From Lycium barbarum (lineage: Eukaryota > Streptophyta > Magnoliopsida > Solanales > Solanaceae): a DNA stretch of 64,000 bases. Below, one piece after another: positions 1 through 12,703 of this stretch (its first letter is position 1; each line of letters opens with the position of its first letter). Both the position numbers and the translations under genes were made by a program. Below the pieces are notes generated by a model that ran no database searches, was not told the origin of the DNA, and worked only from the letters and a program-made list of their open reading frames with translations. The stretch spans positions 113,631,601 to 113,695,600 of the forward strand of contig NC_083339.1 in the NCBI RefSeq assembly GCF_019175385.1. Direction: 5' to 3'.

Positions 1-3000
1 CCCATTGGCTATCCAAATCCGAGCCCAATCAGTCCATGTTAACGTCCAGCCCAAACAACAATCAGCCCATTACCCGTTTAAAGCCTACCCAACCCGGCCC
101 ATTTGTTTTAATTCATTCATCATCTAAACCCTACAGAGAACAGATCTGCCGCACCCTCCTCTTTCTTTCTCCTTTCTCCTCCTCTCTCTCCTCGACCAAA
201 AATGGCGAAGTTACAGACTTCTTTTGCTCCCGCAGTCCATGCATGGCCAATTCGGGAATAGAAATTAATGCTTTGTACCTTCCCATCATCAGGGTCAACG
301 TTGAAGAGGCGAGTTTCCTCTCTCTGTTTTCTTTTTCTTTTTTCTTTCCGATCTGAAAACCCTTAATGAGTTTTTGTCATTTGCGAGTTCAAATATTTTC
401 TTTATCAATTCCTTTTCATTTTTTGGGTACAAGGTTTTAATGGGTTTTGTCTCCTTCTTCTTTGTTTCTGATCGATGACATAACAAAGCCTCCTAACGTT
501 ATGATTTGAAAAGAATTCGTCTTAAAATCCCGCCCAATCTTTGAACCCCAAAAAACCCTAGACGTTTCCTATAAATAATCGCTTATTAATTCATTTGGAG
601 GAAGTTTTTAGCCGCCCAAAAATCCCCCTAGGAAATATTAGTTTTCAGCAGTCACAATATTTCTTGATATTGATCCAAAATACTATACATTTTTTTTCTC
701 TTCTTGCTCTGTTACTGTTTTGAATCCGAGTGCGTGCAAACTCGGAGATTGTAGTGTTCGAGTGTGTATCGGAGACCCCGCACCCACTTTGCTGCACCCG
801 AAGAAGGTGCGTAATTCCCCTTTCCGTTCATTTCGCATTTCTTTTTAGTTTTAAGTTATCTGTATGTATATGTGTTTATGTGCTAGTTTAGTTAGCTAAA
901 CATATTTTCCTGTATTAGTCTGGTTTAATAATTAATCCTGTTTTATATGTTAGTCTTTCTTAGCTTAGATTGTTTAGTCCCGTATATCAACTTAGCTTAG
1001 TCCTATTCGATTAAATATGTCTTATGTGTTGTCATAGCCTAATTTGTTCCAGTTAAGCATGATTTAGTTATTAGTTTAGCCTGTTTAGTTAAACATGCAT
1101 TAGGAGCTATTTTGGGCTAGTCTATCTATGCTAAGTGTGTATTATATTTTGATTGTGCTCTAGTTAATCATAATTTATATGTTGTCTTGTTAGAACTGAT
1201 TAGGGAGATCTAGATGTTGTCTGATCAAATGAGTTAGTAATGGTTTCAATGTGTTAGTATTAAGTGTTCAGGCTGTGTTGGCATAATGTCATGGCTTGTT
1301 AAAATTGATCATGATCCTGTACCATTAAATGATCACCTAATCTGCTATTTCCTTTGCCTTTTAAATGTTTTAGATGACTTTCCTAACCTTCATATCTTGA
1401 AATATCTAGTGGTTCAAACTGGAAACTGAACTCTGCTCTGTGTTATTTAGTTAGCCTTTGTTTTGAATGCTTTGCCTTCCCATGCTCAAGTCCCACCTAA
1501 GCCTAGTTCTGTGTTCTCCATGAAAAGAATCTTGCTATCTCTCTTTGTTGCTCATGCATGGAAGATCTTGTTTTGGAATCAGAAAACCTTGTATTTTAGT
1601 TGATTTATTTGATGGTCTTGAAATGTGAATCTTCGGGATCCTACCTTGCCTTTATTTACTGCATCACTATTCAAATCACTTGCTCAATGTTAAACAAATC
1701 ACTTTGTGTCTGCTTTCACTCAAAATGCCATATTGTGGAACTCTTTCCATTGCTTTTGTCAGCAGAATGGATCTGTGTGATTTTCTGTATGTGCTGTGGG
1801 TCTTCTGCTCATTATATTGGTCTTATTTGAGGGTCATAAGTGTTGTAAGGGTGATTTATCCATGATTGTAGGCATACAATGTCTACTTGAGTTGCCCTAA
1901 GTATATTCATTCATTTGTACTAGAGCCTTAGGCCATACTTCTATTATATCATGCTCTTGTATGTTCTTGTGCTCGAAAATACTCACTGTAATGAACCAAA
2001 CTACATCATGCCTAGATAATGCATTTCTTTTCTGAACTTGCTAAGCTTGCCAAATGCCGAGATGCTGAATCCTTGCCCCTTTAAATTGTATGGTTGCCTG
2101 CCTGTCTACCTATCTGTTGGGTTGTTGTCTGTTTAATTGTTATATGCTCTTACATTGCAAGTATATTGTGTTTGATTATGTATATTTATGTATATGACCA
2201 GTATGCTTTAGTTAATACGTTTATGGGGAGATTAGTTAGTCATTATCAATTAAGCTTGAACCCTCCTCGGTGTTAGCCATGCCTGGGATTCCTGGAAATC
2301 CCTTGGAACTTGTGCAACATCGGAAAGACGGGGGCAAAAATTTTCCAATATTAACCCTCTAAGCCTCCTTATGAATGTGTATATATGGAGTATACTCAAA
2401 TATACATAGTATATATACAAGTCACTGATTTTTTTTTTTTTTTGAACTTACATTATATATGTTTAGCCTTATTTATTGATTACGTACTAATCTTTTTTCT
2501 TTCATTTTTATGCATGACCCTCTCATACGAGTCCAAGGGACTCATCTTCTTCCGCATTCGGTGTTGGGCTAAAGCCCAACGTGATCTCTCTCTCGTGTCA
2601 GCCCCTGTCCGCAACATAAAAAAAAAAAGATTTTGGGCCAAAGCCCAATGGCAGAAACAGATCGCAGCAATAGCCTAAAAATGGGCTACATCCATTCGAT
2701 TATATTTGTCCCTCTATTCTATTTTCTTTTTGTGCATTTGATTTGTATTGTATGACTAACACTTTACTTTGTTTTGTTTTCTTAGCTTAGATGAATCCTA
2801 GCGGAATTAGTGGGGATAGTTTTAGTAATAATGGGTAGTTAGAATTCGAGTTTGCCTTAGAAATAATGTATTTAAAACAATTTAGAAGTTATGATATTTG
2901 AATTTAGAATACCTTAAAGAATAACGTACTTATTTAAATAACGCATTTAAGGTAATTAAATTTAGATAACGTACTTATTCTATGACATAATTTAAAAAAA

Positions 3001-3720
3001 TACCGTACTTAACGTATTTAAAAAAAAACACAATTTATGATATTTAAATTTAGAATATTTAAAAAATAGCGTACTTACTCTTTGTTTTGTTTAAAAAATG
3101 AAAAATAATTTTCTAAACACATAAGATAAGATTGCCTATAATGCCTCAATTCGTTTCATTTGAGACTTAATTAGTTAATCCCTTTGTTTAATTATGATGT
3201 CCACTTATGTCTTTGTATACATTAAATTCGGCTAGCATTAAGTATTAAACCCATTGTGTTATCAAATGCAAATCATAATCACTTAATTACTTAAGATGAA
3301 ATACTTTTTCTTACATCACCCATAAAAATATAAAAATATTATTTTTGTCAAAATGCCTTATATTCTCCATTTTTTGAAATCTTGATAATATTTACAAACT
3401 ATTTTCCTAAACATTTAAAAGGTTATATTTATATTTTTTAGTCTTAATTAAATAACCTAAGTTTGATCGGTTAATCGTAGTTAGCGAATATTAAAGGATG
3501 CCTAACCCCTTCCCTTTAGGATAACCAAGAACTCTTACCTAGAATCACATTAGTTAAGTAGACTATTAACGGAGGTTTAGTTTAGCTTTACCTTAGTTAA
3601 TAATTAGGTGTCCTAATTGACTTTTAAAATTAATTAGGTGGCGACTCCTTAAAAATAAACAAATAGAAATCACCAATATGTTATACTTCGATTTGACCCG
3701 TTTAAAATAGGAGTATAACA
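1..3720 (+). mobile_element. 3' part of a giant LTR (Ogre/Tat-like Ty3/gypsy)
   Basis: The right end reads into a terminal CA at 3720. The last ~300 bp (about 3430-3720, with 'ggatgcctaacccc' and 'aggtggcgactcctt') match, in reverse complement, the start of the solo LTR at 37421-41324, so both belong to one LTR family. A TATA box (ctataaata) at 569-577 on + corresponds to one on - in the other copy, giving + as the transcribed strand. The true 5' end (TGTTGACACCC expected) lies upstream of the window. No clear primer-binding site follows 3720, so this is probably another solo LTR or a broken element. CT-rich leader-like sequence and a 'gttgggctaaagcccaac' hairpin lie inside. Short open frames here are not genes. 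Confidence 0.75.
569..577 (+). promoter_or_regulatory. LTR TATA box
   Basis: CTATAAATA, followed about 150-200 bases downstream by a pyrimidine-rich leader and a 'gtgcgtaattcc' that could be a splice donor. The homologous solo LTR has the same motif on the transcribed strand at 40050-40042. Likely the retrotransposon promoter. Confidence 0.5.
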
Positions 3721-4613
3721 AATGTTGCATACCATTGCATATTTGAGTTACGGATTGGGCAAATTACTTTTAGCCTCAAGATACCATGATTTGACTAATG
3801 AATAATTGTTACTTTTTGGGTGAATCAATTTTTGCCTCATGATCTGACTAATAAGTAATGTGAACGGTAATGATGATCATCATAACACAAATATATGAAA
3901 GTAAAATACACTTTATCTTATATAATAAAAGTCCATAATAACATAAGGCTTGTGACCTTAATTAGTGGACCAACTATCGCTGCGTTTCGATAGTCCTAAT
4001 ATTCTCTATAACAATATCCCATTGTCTCACTAAATTTCTGACTGTCAAGAATTTAATTTAAATGTGTTCGGTGCCACTACTCGTCTTATTTTTCTTGGAA
4101 AAGAATATAGTTGCACTGTTGTCGCCGCATATCACAGTGGGTCTCTGAATCTAGTCAACAATCTAAGTTCTCCAATAAAATTTTGAAGTCAACCAACTTG
4201 TGTATATGTACTATAACAAACTACAAATTCAACATACATAGTTGAAAATTGTTAGAAATCTCACATAAAATACTTCAATTCTCATAGCTTGAGGCATATC
4301 AATGACACTGTCCTTAAGGATATTTCACCGGTAACAATGTATCCCTCAAGAGTGAACAAGCTCTTCTAGTATAAAAAGTAGGAGCCAGAATCTAACAAAA
4401 ATTTATCTTATCAATGAGTAGATAACCCAACAGTATAGCAAAGAGAAAAAAGTACTTTTTGTTATGGTTATGGTGTATCCCTCAGAAAGAAATGTTGAAC
4501 ACAAGAGAAAAGAAGATGTATATATAGGTGATGTTTGATAAGAATGTTATAATGACTACACAATGGTCATAAATTGGTAACGGCTAGAATAGAAATAATG
4601 AGCTATTAATTAT
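3721..4613. other. Intergenic, no recognised feature
   Basis: AT-rich sequence without a convincing reading frame, terminal repeats or tandem repeats. It separates the LTR end from the dead gypsy gag and may hold further decayed retrotransposon sequence. Confidence 0.4.
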
Positions 4614-5596
4614 ATGAAATTGGTATCTCAGACTCAGAAGGCAGCGCGCGGGCGGACAAACTCCAACCACTTACACGCTAGTGCAATAGGTTTCACAACG
4701 TCTTCAGACACCACCACCACAACCAGTATTAGCTCCACAACTAATAGTGGGGGTAGCTCAACTAGCAAGTCACCAAAGGGTGCAGCTCTAACCACAAGTA
4801 GAAGAACCAGTGCTACTTATAAGCAGAGGTTTATTGAAAGATGTGAGAAGATTATGACGATTCAGGTCTGTTACACACTTATGGGATTGACTTCATAGTG
4901 CTTCAACTTTCTGGATTGGCAGAGTTTTGGTGCAGTACTTTCATCCGCAACAGGCTTGCAGATTCACCCCCACTTACTTGAACTCAGCTTTTGACACTAT
5001 TAATGGACATGTTTCTTCTTCCTAGCAAGCACGATGTTATGCTCCAATAGTTTGAGCAGCTCCATCAATGAGACATGTCCATGGCACAGTATGATACTGA
5101 GTTCACTAGGTTCTTGTTATGCAGATGAGTTACTTACTTCTTAGGAGGAGCGAGTTAAGAGGTTTGTAGATGATTTAGCAGCGCCTGGTTGTGCCTTTCT
5201 AGCTACAAAGGTGTGGATATCCTCTTATCCAGATATTTTGGACATTGTTATGCGCCGGGAGGCTTATTTGGAGGAAAAGATTGAGCGAAAGAGCAAAAAG
5301 TCTCGTATGGCATAGGTATTTAGTGCAGCTCAATGTAGGAGCAAGGTTGTTCAGGCAAGAGGTCAGTTAGACCATCTCAGTCATGCCCACTATATCAGTC
5401 TTAATATTCACTCAGTCCTCAGCCAGGGGAAACTACAGCAATAGAGGCGTGACACTTCCCCAACTAGTTCTCCTTGTTGTTCTTCTTGTAGGAAAAACAT
5501 CCAGGTAGGTGCATTAAGGGTACTTCAAGATGTTTTACTTGCGGAGAGCAAGGTCACTTTGCTTATGCATGTCCCAGGACTACAAGTACAGGATAA
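4614..5596 (+). pseudogene. Decayed Ty3/gypsy gag
   Basis: Broken frames together resemble a chromovirus-type gag. A basic Ser/Thr-rich N-terminal segment lies at 4614-4860. A capsid-like stretch around 5085-5310 reads YDTEFTRFL, VKRFVDDLA and REAYLEEKIERKSKK. A CCHC zinc knuckle (C-x2-C-x4-H-x4-C; CFTCGEQGHFAYAC) lies at 5531-5572. Several stops and frame changes interrupt the reading frame, and no protease, reverse transcriptase or integrase follows. In an active element this protein would package genomic RNA in virus-like particles. The copy is dead. Confidence 0.7.
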
Positions 5597-5614
5597 CCAT
5601 CAGTTCAAGATTTA

Positions 5615-5791
5615 GGGATCGTTTGGTAGGAGGATAAGTTATCTCATGTAGATGAGATTGGGTGGGATAAGATGGGATTACTAATCCCACGAGATATTAA
5701 AAAAGTTATCCCACTAACCAAACATAGGATTAATTCTAATCACATTGAATTAATAATCTAGCCCATCCTATCCCTCCTACCAAACGATCCC
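5615..5791. mobile_element. Tourist-like MITE
   Basis: Near-perfect terminal inverted repeats: GGGATCGTTTGGTAGGAGG at the left and its complement at the right. A TTA lies on each side (5612-5614 and 5792-5794), the 3-bp target duplication of PIF/Harbinger-type MITEs. It is 177 bp, folds into one hairpin and has no coding capacity. It inserted just downstream of the dead gypsy gag. Confidence 0.85.
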
Positions 5792-5794
5792 TTA

Positions 5795-7762
5795 AGGTTG
5801 ATTCTAAGTGGGATTATTCATATAAACACATAATCTTAAAAATACAATTGCTCTTTCAATTTAATTAGAGTTACAAGATAAGTCACACATCAAACTGTAG
5901 CTCTCAACGAGAGGAACAGAACCCTAAAGGTCGGTCCACATTTGCAAAACTTTTGACATGATATTACAACAACTAGTTCAGGATTATAATTAAATCCTAA
6001 TTCTTATTAATTAAGGTATTTTGATCCTTTATGTTTTATAGCCTTTGATACCACAAGCTAGATAATTAATTAACAAAATAATCCCCTAGATTGAACATGA
6101 TAATAGGATACACAATAAATAAAGGTTAGTGGGATTGACTGTTTAAATCACATGGGATTGTAGACGAATTAGCTCTTCCCATCTATACCATATCTTGTTA
6201 TGGGGACGTAAATTAGATAACAACCTCACATCTTTGGAGTATATCTCAAGTGATCATCATATGAGTCAAATATGTGTCTTATATGAGGAATAGAGGGTGG
6301 ACCTAGTTGTAAATGTTGAAACTCATCTATACTTATACCTTACTAGATTAACACACTATAATTGAACTTACATTTGTGGACTATGTTACAACCCAGAATA
6401 AATAAAATATCTTGAATAACGTAAGACTATTTTTCCAACAATATTCTCATAACCTTTCTTTTCTCTCCTGAAAAAAGAGCAGCACATTCGTTTGTGTCTT
6501 CGTTTCATGTAAAGATAGTTCTAGCCTTAAAGTTATGAGATCACGTGAATTTAGTATTTTTTGCTCAAATTTTATATATGTTTATATTAATAAATTTACT
6601 AAATATTTTTACAATTTTAATTTTGAATTCAGTTATTACATTATCTTAAGATTGTTGTGAAAATGTATAAGTGTCCCGTCTACATTTGAGGTGAACCAAA
6701 AGTCCGAAACACATCATGTTATGTTGAATGTTGATAATGACAAACAAAAAAAAATAAAAATCAAAGCAGTACGATTGGATAACAATATCCCCACCTTCGA
6801 TCCATCGTCATCGCCAAGACTATTAAAAGGTGTAGATTTTTTCTTTTCTGCACTTTTGACGTTGAAAGCATTTCTTTATTTATTCGTGCGATTTGGTAAG
6901 GGATTCGTTGATGATACCACCTCTTAACAAAATATCTAGTACTTTATGTCTTGTTCCACAGATATTTTCAACTCTATGAGTTGTTCTTTTACACTCGCAC
7001 CACTACATAGATTGTGTGTCACGCTCTTCATGGTTTTCTGAAATACGTACAAAACTTTAATTTGTCCTTATTATTGTTAAGTCATTCTGGAAGAAATAAC
7101 CTAATTAGGGAAAAGAATCTCTGGTACTTTTTGTTCTTCTTTGAAGGTCGAAAGTAGGAGCTAGCTTAGATATTTTGTTGAGAAATATATAGTTCCATTT
7201 TTCTTTTTAACGAAAGCTTCCTTGTTTAAAAATTTATACAAGAAAGTATTACGTCCATTAGTACTATTTTATATGTTACTATAATCTACAATGTCTAGAG
7301 AAGAAGGCCAAATACAAGTTATTTATATATTGTATAAAGAATAAACATGTTCATGCACTAACTTGTGGATTGTTGAGAAATAGTGAAGAAGTTGTATCAA
7401 CAGGAGACAAATTTCATAGAACTTCTTTTGTTGTAGAAAGCACCAATGAATATTTATTTTTAAAGTAAGTTCCACGATCTAACTAACTAATAAAAGTACA
7501 TATCATTGTATTTTTCTTCCTTCCTTATACTAGAGGGAGTAAAAAGAAAACGAGGTTATGGCGGTAAATGCCCGGTTCTTCAATGTTTTATATATCAGTA
7601 ATGTGAGCAAGCTTTTATCTCGAATAAAAGAGATAAGTTTACAAGCGAATGCAACATGTAACCAATTTTGCTACAAACTTGTAGGTACCCTCTGGCTTAT
7701 TCTATATCTCATCAATGCAATATTCACACACACTTCCAAAAAGAAAAAGAAGGTACTTACTT
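5795..7762. other. Long stretch without a recognised gene
   Basis: AT-rich. Open frames such as 6691-6927 and 7558-7767 show no family motif, no splice context and no biased composition. I see no terminal or tandem repeats here. Confidence 0.4.
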
Positions 7763-8076
7763 TCTAACTATATAGAAGAGCCGGTTGGGCTCACTTTTTC
7801 GTCGTCCGTTCCAATTTAAGAAGAGCCGGTTGGGTTCACTTTTTCGTCGTCCGTTCCAATTTAATAAAAAAAAATTGTGGACCTCATATATATTAAACAA
7901 CAACTAATATTAAAAAAACAAAAAATATTAGGCCCCATATTAAACACCAACCAGTATTAATAAAAAAATTGCGGGCCCCATATATATTAAACAACAACTA
8001 ATATTAAAAAAACAAAAAATATTGGGCCCCATATTAAACACCAACCAGTATTAAAAATAAAAAAAAATAAAAAAAA

Positions 8077-9190
8077 GTGGAACCCATCACATCCAAACTC
8101 ACGGGAAAAGAAAAGTGGACCCCATATTAACAAAATCAAGCAATAAAAAAAAAAGTGAATCTCATATTAAAAAAACAAACAACGTTAAAAAAAGTGCTTA
8201 GAAAATCAAAAAATTAAATCAATAATGATGTATTCATTGCCACATGCGTATCAACCCATTAGTGCGAGCAAATGAAATTATTGTACAGCAACATACTTAA
8301 AATACTTATATATTAAAATAAGATAGAATTTAATTACTTTTTCATTTTTTCCTTACTCTAATAAATGTGAAAAGAGATTAATGTCATAAAAGAAAAAATA
8401 ATATTAAATGGAGATCAAATAATTAATGAAGTAAATTAGTGAAATTATAATTCTAATTGACGTTTTCTTAAAAAATCGTGTAAAAAACAACATGACAAGT
8501 AAAATGAGTTAAACAAAAAATATTTATTAAAAATTAAAAATAGAAATTCTTCATGGCCCCATATTAAACACCAACCAGTATTAAAAAAATGTGGGCCCCA
8601 TATTAAACACCAACCAGTATTTAAAAAAAAAAAAAAAAAAAGTGGAACCCACCACATCCAAACTCACGGGAAAAAAAAAGTGGACCCCATATTAACAAAA
8701 TCAAGCAATATTTAAAAAAAAAAAAAGTGAATCCCATAGTAAAAAAACAAACAATGTTAAAAAAAAAAGTCCTTAGAAAATCAAACAATTAAATCAATAA
8801 TGATGGATTCATTGCCACATGCGTATCAACCCATTAGTGGGAACAAATGAAATTATTGTACAGCAACATACTTAAAATACTTATATATTAAAATAAGATA
8901 GAATTTAATTACTTTTTCATTTTTTCCTTACTCTAATAAATGTGAAAAGAAAAAATAAGATAGAATTTAATTACTTTTTCATTTTTTCCTTACTCTAATA
9001 AATGAGATTAATGTCATAAAAGAAAAAATAATATTAAATGGAGATCAAATAATTAATAAGGTAAATTAGTAAAATTCTAATTCTAATTGACGTTTCCTTA
9101 AAAAATCGTGTAAAAAACAACATGACAAGTAAAATGATTTAAACAAAAAATATTTACTAAAAATTAAAAAATAGAAGTTCTTCATTTAAA
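8077..9190 (+). repeat. Tandem duplication, ~565-bp unit
   Basis: The units start at 'gtggaaccca' at 8077 and 8642 and share the blocks 'cacatccaaactcacggg', 'tggaccccatattaac', 'cattgccacatgcgtatc' and 'aagaaaaaataatatt'. The second unit has an extra ~50-bp internal duplication near 8940-9000. Confidence 0.8.
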
Positions 9191-9926
9191 TAGAAAATCC
9201 AATTTCTACTTTGTTTCATTTTAAACATGTAAAATTAATATAATAATTTGAATTAGAATTATCCAAATCAAAATTTGATAAAAAAATTATATGTATTGCT
9301 TTACTATTACTACTATATAGAAGAACCGGTTTATAGAGGCAAGATCGTCGTCCGTGTTCGGTCCTACTTTTTTATTTAAGGGCAAAAAAATCCTTTGTGG
9401 TCCCACCCACTTTTTTATTTAAGGGCAAAAAAATGACGTTTTATACTTTATATTACCAACTCTTCTAAAAAGTAGATAGAAATACTTTATTATATTTCTA
9501 TTTTTCTACAAGTAAAATGAGTTAAACCGAGAATATTTACCGAAATTTTAAAAATAGCATTTCTTCATTTAAATAGAAAATCAATTTCTACTTTGTTTCG
9601 TTTTAAACATGTAAAATTAATTTAATAATTTGAATTAGAATTATCCAAATCAAAATTTGATAAAAAATATTAAGTATTTTACACCTTTAAATTAATCGAA
9701 TTAAAATTGAAAGTATCAACTGATGCTTAAATATTGCTATTATTTTATCTCAAAGAGAGGAAAATAGTTTTCTTTTAAACAATTCTTCTCTTTTAAAAAG
9801 TATTAACAAATTTTCGTAGCAAACACGAATATAATAAAGTTTTAGATACGGAGCACAAACTACAATGTAATATTACTCGTATATATATATCCATAAAAAC
9901 AGTACAAATTTATATATGTTTATTAT

Positions 9927-9997
<71 letters not shown>
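9927..9997. repeat. (AT)n microsatellite
   Basis: A nearly pure AT dinucleotide run of about 35 repeats inside the Helitron-like array, close to its 3' terminus. Confidence 0.95.
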
Positions 9998-9998
<1 letters not shown>

Positions 9999-10738
9999 TA
10001 TCTAAACACAACTATATATACATAGATACACTATAATTCGAAGTGTTGGGCCCGTGCGCAACACGGGCATAGGCCATCTAGTAACAAAGAAAAGACACAT
10101 GTTGTACCGGAAGGGAGAGTAGATCGTTGCTCTACTCTCTTGATATTAGTGGTTCTTTTTCTGTTTTCCTAAGGTGATGGGCTGGTTGCTAGTGGAGGAA
10201 ATAATCTCCCATAAAATGTAACATTATTTATATAATATCTAGTTTCACTTTTTCTTTTCAGATAACTAATATCCGTGTAAGCTATATATACAGATGGAAT
10301 CAAAATTTAAAGTTTATAGGTTCTGAATTTGCCGTCGAACTCATAGCTCGTTTTAGTTACCGCAATTGAATATTTATACGTAGTTAATTTTCAAATACGT
10401 ATACAAGATCTAAACAAAAGCTATTGGATTCGGCCGAATCATACCTAACATTGTAGCTTCGCGCCCTTAGCTATACGAGAATCTTATTATTTTATGCGAG
10501 ATAAATAGAATAAAAATGCGAGGCGTAATATATATACTATACACGGATTAGAACTATTAAATAACATAGATCAACCCCTCATATAGTAACCAATATTTTA
10601 AAATGTAATCTAAAGTATATAATAATATTTAAAAGCCTGCACTTTTACCATTTTTAAATGCACTAGTTCTAGGGTTGATGTAATGATGCACAAGGAGCAC
10701 TGATCCAGTTTAATTCACCCAATTTCTGTTTGAGCTGT

Positions 10739-10746
10739 AAATATCT
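10739..10746 (+). promoter_or_regulatory. Evening-element-like motif upstream of the COR27-like gene
   Basis: AAATATCT lies about 440 bases upstream of the likely start at 11185, with a near match (AAAATATCA) at about 10759. Evening elements drive clock and cold responses of COR27/COR28 in Arabidopsis, so the motif fits the neighbouring gene. Eight-base matches also occur by chance in AT-rich DNA. Confidence 0.35.
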
Positions 10747-10995
10747 CATTTTGATAATAAAATATCAGTCAATTACAAAATAAAAAAAAACCGCCATATA
10801 AAACAATAATAACAAATAATTTCTACATTAAAATATTCATATTATAGAAATCTTTGTATTACCATCTCTATGTAGCTAATCATTTGTACATCAGTACAAT
10901 TAATGTATTACTAAAATCAGACTGTCATTAAGAGTAATAGCCAGTAATTAAATGTTTGACAACAATATACCCCACCTTACCATAGTGAAGACAAT

Positions 10996-11003
10996 CATAT
11001 AAA
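10996..11003 (+). promoter_or_regulatory. Possible TATA box of the COR27-like gene
   Basis: 'catataaaaag' lies about 190 bases upstream of the ATG at 11185 and is the best TATA match in the upstream 300 bases. Position and sequence only; untested. Confidence 0.35.
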
Positions 11004-11425
11004 AAGCCCTAAATATCCTAAATGGCATTGAAAAGTATAGATAGAGAGCACAAAAGCGAAATCAGACCAACCACCCGGTCCTCTTGTAACACTTGGCCGG
11101 AATCAATTCCGGCCAGCATCAAGAAGAGTTGTTTTTTTTTGGGGGGGGAAGACCACTTTAAAAGATCGATCAATCTATATATATATGGATCCAAACAAGA
11201 AGGATGTTAAAGGTAAATATGAGTCAAGTGGTAGTATGTCCTGGACAAATGAAAGACATGTTCATTACTTGAATTCCATTGAAGCTTCGTTTGTTAGAGC
11301 CATGTTGGAGAATAACAACGCCCCACTTCTTCCGTTGGACCGCCATTTGCCGGATAGTACAGATTCAACCCTTGATACACCTAAACAAAGACGACGCAGA
11401 TTTTCTACTTCTGGTAATTATCACT

Positions 11426-11621
11426 GTATTGTTGCACCATTTGTTTTCTATCTTGATATTTTATTATCGTATTTGTTCTTGATGTCATGCTTTGAATTTT
11501 TTTTCTTTTCTTTTGAGCCGAGATTCTATCAGAAATAGATTCTTTAACCACAAAGATAGGGGTAATTATCCTACTCTTCCCAGATTCACTTGTGGGTGGG
11601 TCTACTGGGTATGTTGTTGTT
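11426..11621 (+). mobile_element. SINE inserted at the exon 1 / intron 1 border of the COR27-like gene
   Basis: The 3' half reads 'tctatcagaaatag', 'ttcccagattcacttgtggg' and ends in (TTG)3, the 3' domain of a common Solanaceae SINE group. Flanking duplications GTAATTATCACT (11414-11425) and GTAATTATCGCT (11622-11633) differ at one base. The left duplication starts with the GT that serves as the exon 1 donor. A relative lies at about 25930-26152. Confidence 0.7.
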
Positions 11622-11816
11622 GTAATTATCGCTATAAACTAGAATAACCTCTCTCCCTGCTAACAGGAGAAAATTGTCGCTAATTTTATTTAACGATGGG
11701 TTAGCTAGCAAGGAATTATCGAAATATCCTTTCAGATATATACGAGTTATTTAGTGACAAATTAAACGACGAATTTTCTTAGCTAATTCCTGTTTCTTTT
11801 TTTGGTAATGATTAAA

Positions 11817-12262
11817 AGCTTGTTTGGATGGGCTTATGCCTATCACCTCTTTGCAGCTTATAAGTTAAAAAAAAAAAGTTGAGTTAGTCTAATTTATTTT
11901 TTTAGCTTATAAGCTGTTTTCAGTTTATGAGCCTGTTTGGATGGGCTTATGCCTTTAAGCTGAAAACAGCTTATAAAAGCTAAGTCAAATGGACTCAATT
12001 ATTTTTTTGAGCTTATTTTAAGTACAAAATGATTTTAAGTTGGTCAGCCAAACACTCAAAAAAGTTAAAAACAGCTTATAAGCCAACTTATAAGCCAATC
12101 CAAACGGGCTCTATAAGCTGCTTTAGATAAGCTAAGTTAAATTGGCCAAATTATTTTTTTGAGCTTATTTTAAGCACAAAATGACTTTAAGCTGGCCAAT
12201 CAAACACTCAAAAAAGCTAAAAACAGCTTATAAGCAACTTATAAGCCAATCCAAACGGGCTC
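11817..12262. mobile_element. MITE inserted into a MITE of the same family (hAT-like)
   Basis: The outer element runs from 'agcttgtttggatgggctta' (11817) to 'ccaatccaaacgggctc' (12262). An inner copy from GAGCCTGTTTGGATGGGC (11929) to CCAAACGGGCTC (12110) interrupts its left half. Both carry 'ttttgagcttattttaag' and 'caaaatga'. No coding capacity. The outer target duplication is unclear. Confidence 0.75.
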
Positions 12263-12703
12263 TAGGTATTCCGTAAACAAAACATCGATCTTTTGTATAT
12301 GTCGAATTTGTTCATACGCTACATGTTGAAACAAAATGCAGATTCTAAAGATAATGTGCACTGAGCAAATGAGAGCATGTTCGTACCAGTCTTGATATCA
12401 GATAACGGATCTGAAATTTACACGTTTGTGGACGTCCTAACTAAGAGAGTTGTTTTTTAAATGTATATCGAGCTCTATCTAGCTATACTTGTTTTAATGT
12501 GTCGATACTTGTTTTAATGTGTCGATCTCATGAATTAATCCATGACTGGATCCAGAAATGGGTCTAATATAATTTGTCTTTGGGGTGTTTTAAGAAGATC
12601 CAAAAAGATAAAGTGCAACTAATTAATTAGTTGGGGTTCTTGTATCGTTCAAAAAATGGCTACTTCAGTGCGATCTAAAATGATCATTTACCACACTCTG
12701 TTG

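Larger units (their letters stand above)
7763..10081 (+). mobile_element. Helitron-like repeat array, copy 1
   Basis: The right end carries a Helitron-type 3' terminus: hairpin GCCCGTG-CGCAA-CACGGGC at 10050-10068, nine bases, then CTAG at 10078-10081 followed by T. The 5' end is unclear; 'actatatagaag'-type motifs occur near 7768 and 9315, suggesting more than one unit. Inside are a 45-bp duplication (from 7774 and 7819), a ~95-bp duplication (about 7870-8050) and a ~565-bp tandem duplication (from 8077 and 8642) containing 'cattgccacatgcgtatcaa'. No coding capacity. A related array lies inverted at 21.1-23.35 kb. Confidence 0.6.

Noticed and set aside
4614..4898. Ser/Thr-rich host protein
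   Set aside because: Followed by recognisable gypsy gag fragments and a zinc knuckle; best read as the N-terminus of a dead gag.
9927..9997. Functional AT-rich origin or matrix site
   Set aside because: A plain AT microsatellite; nothing else supports a function.
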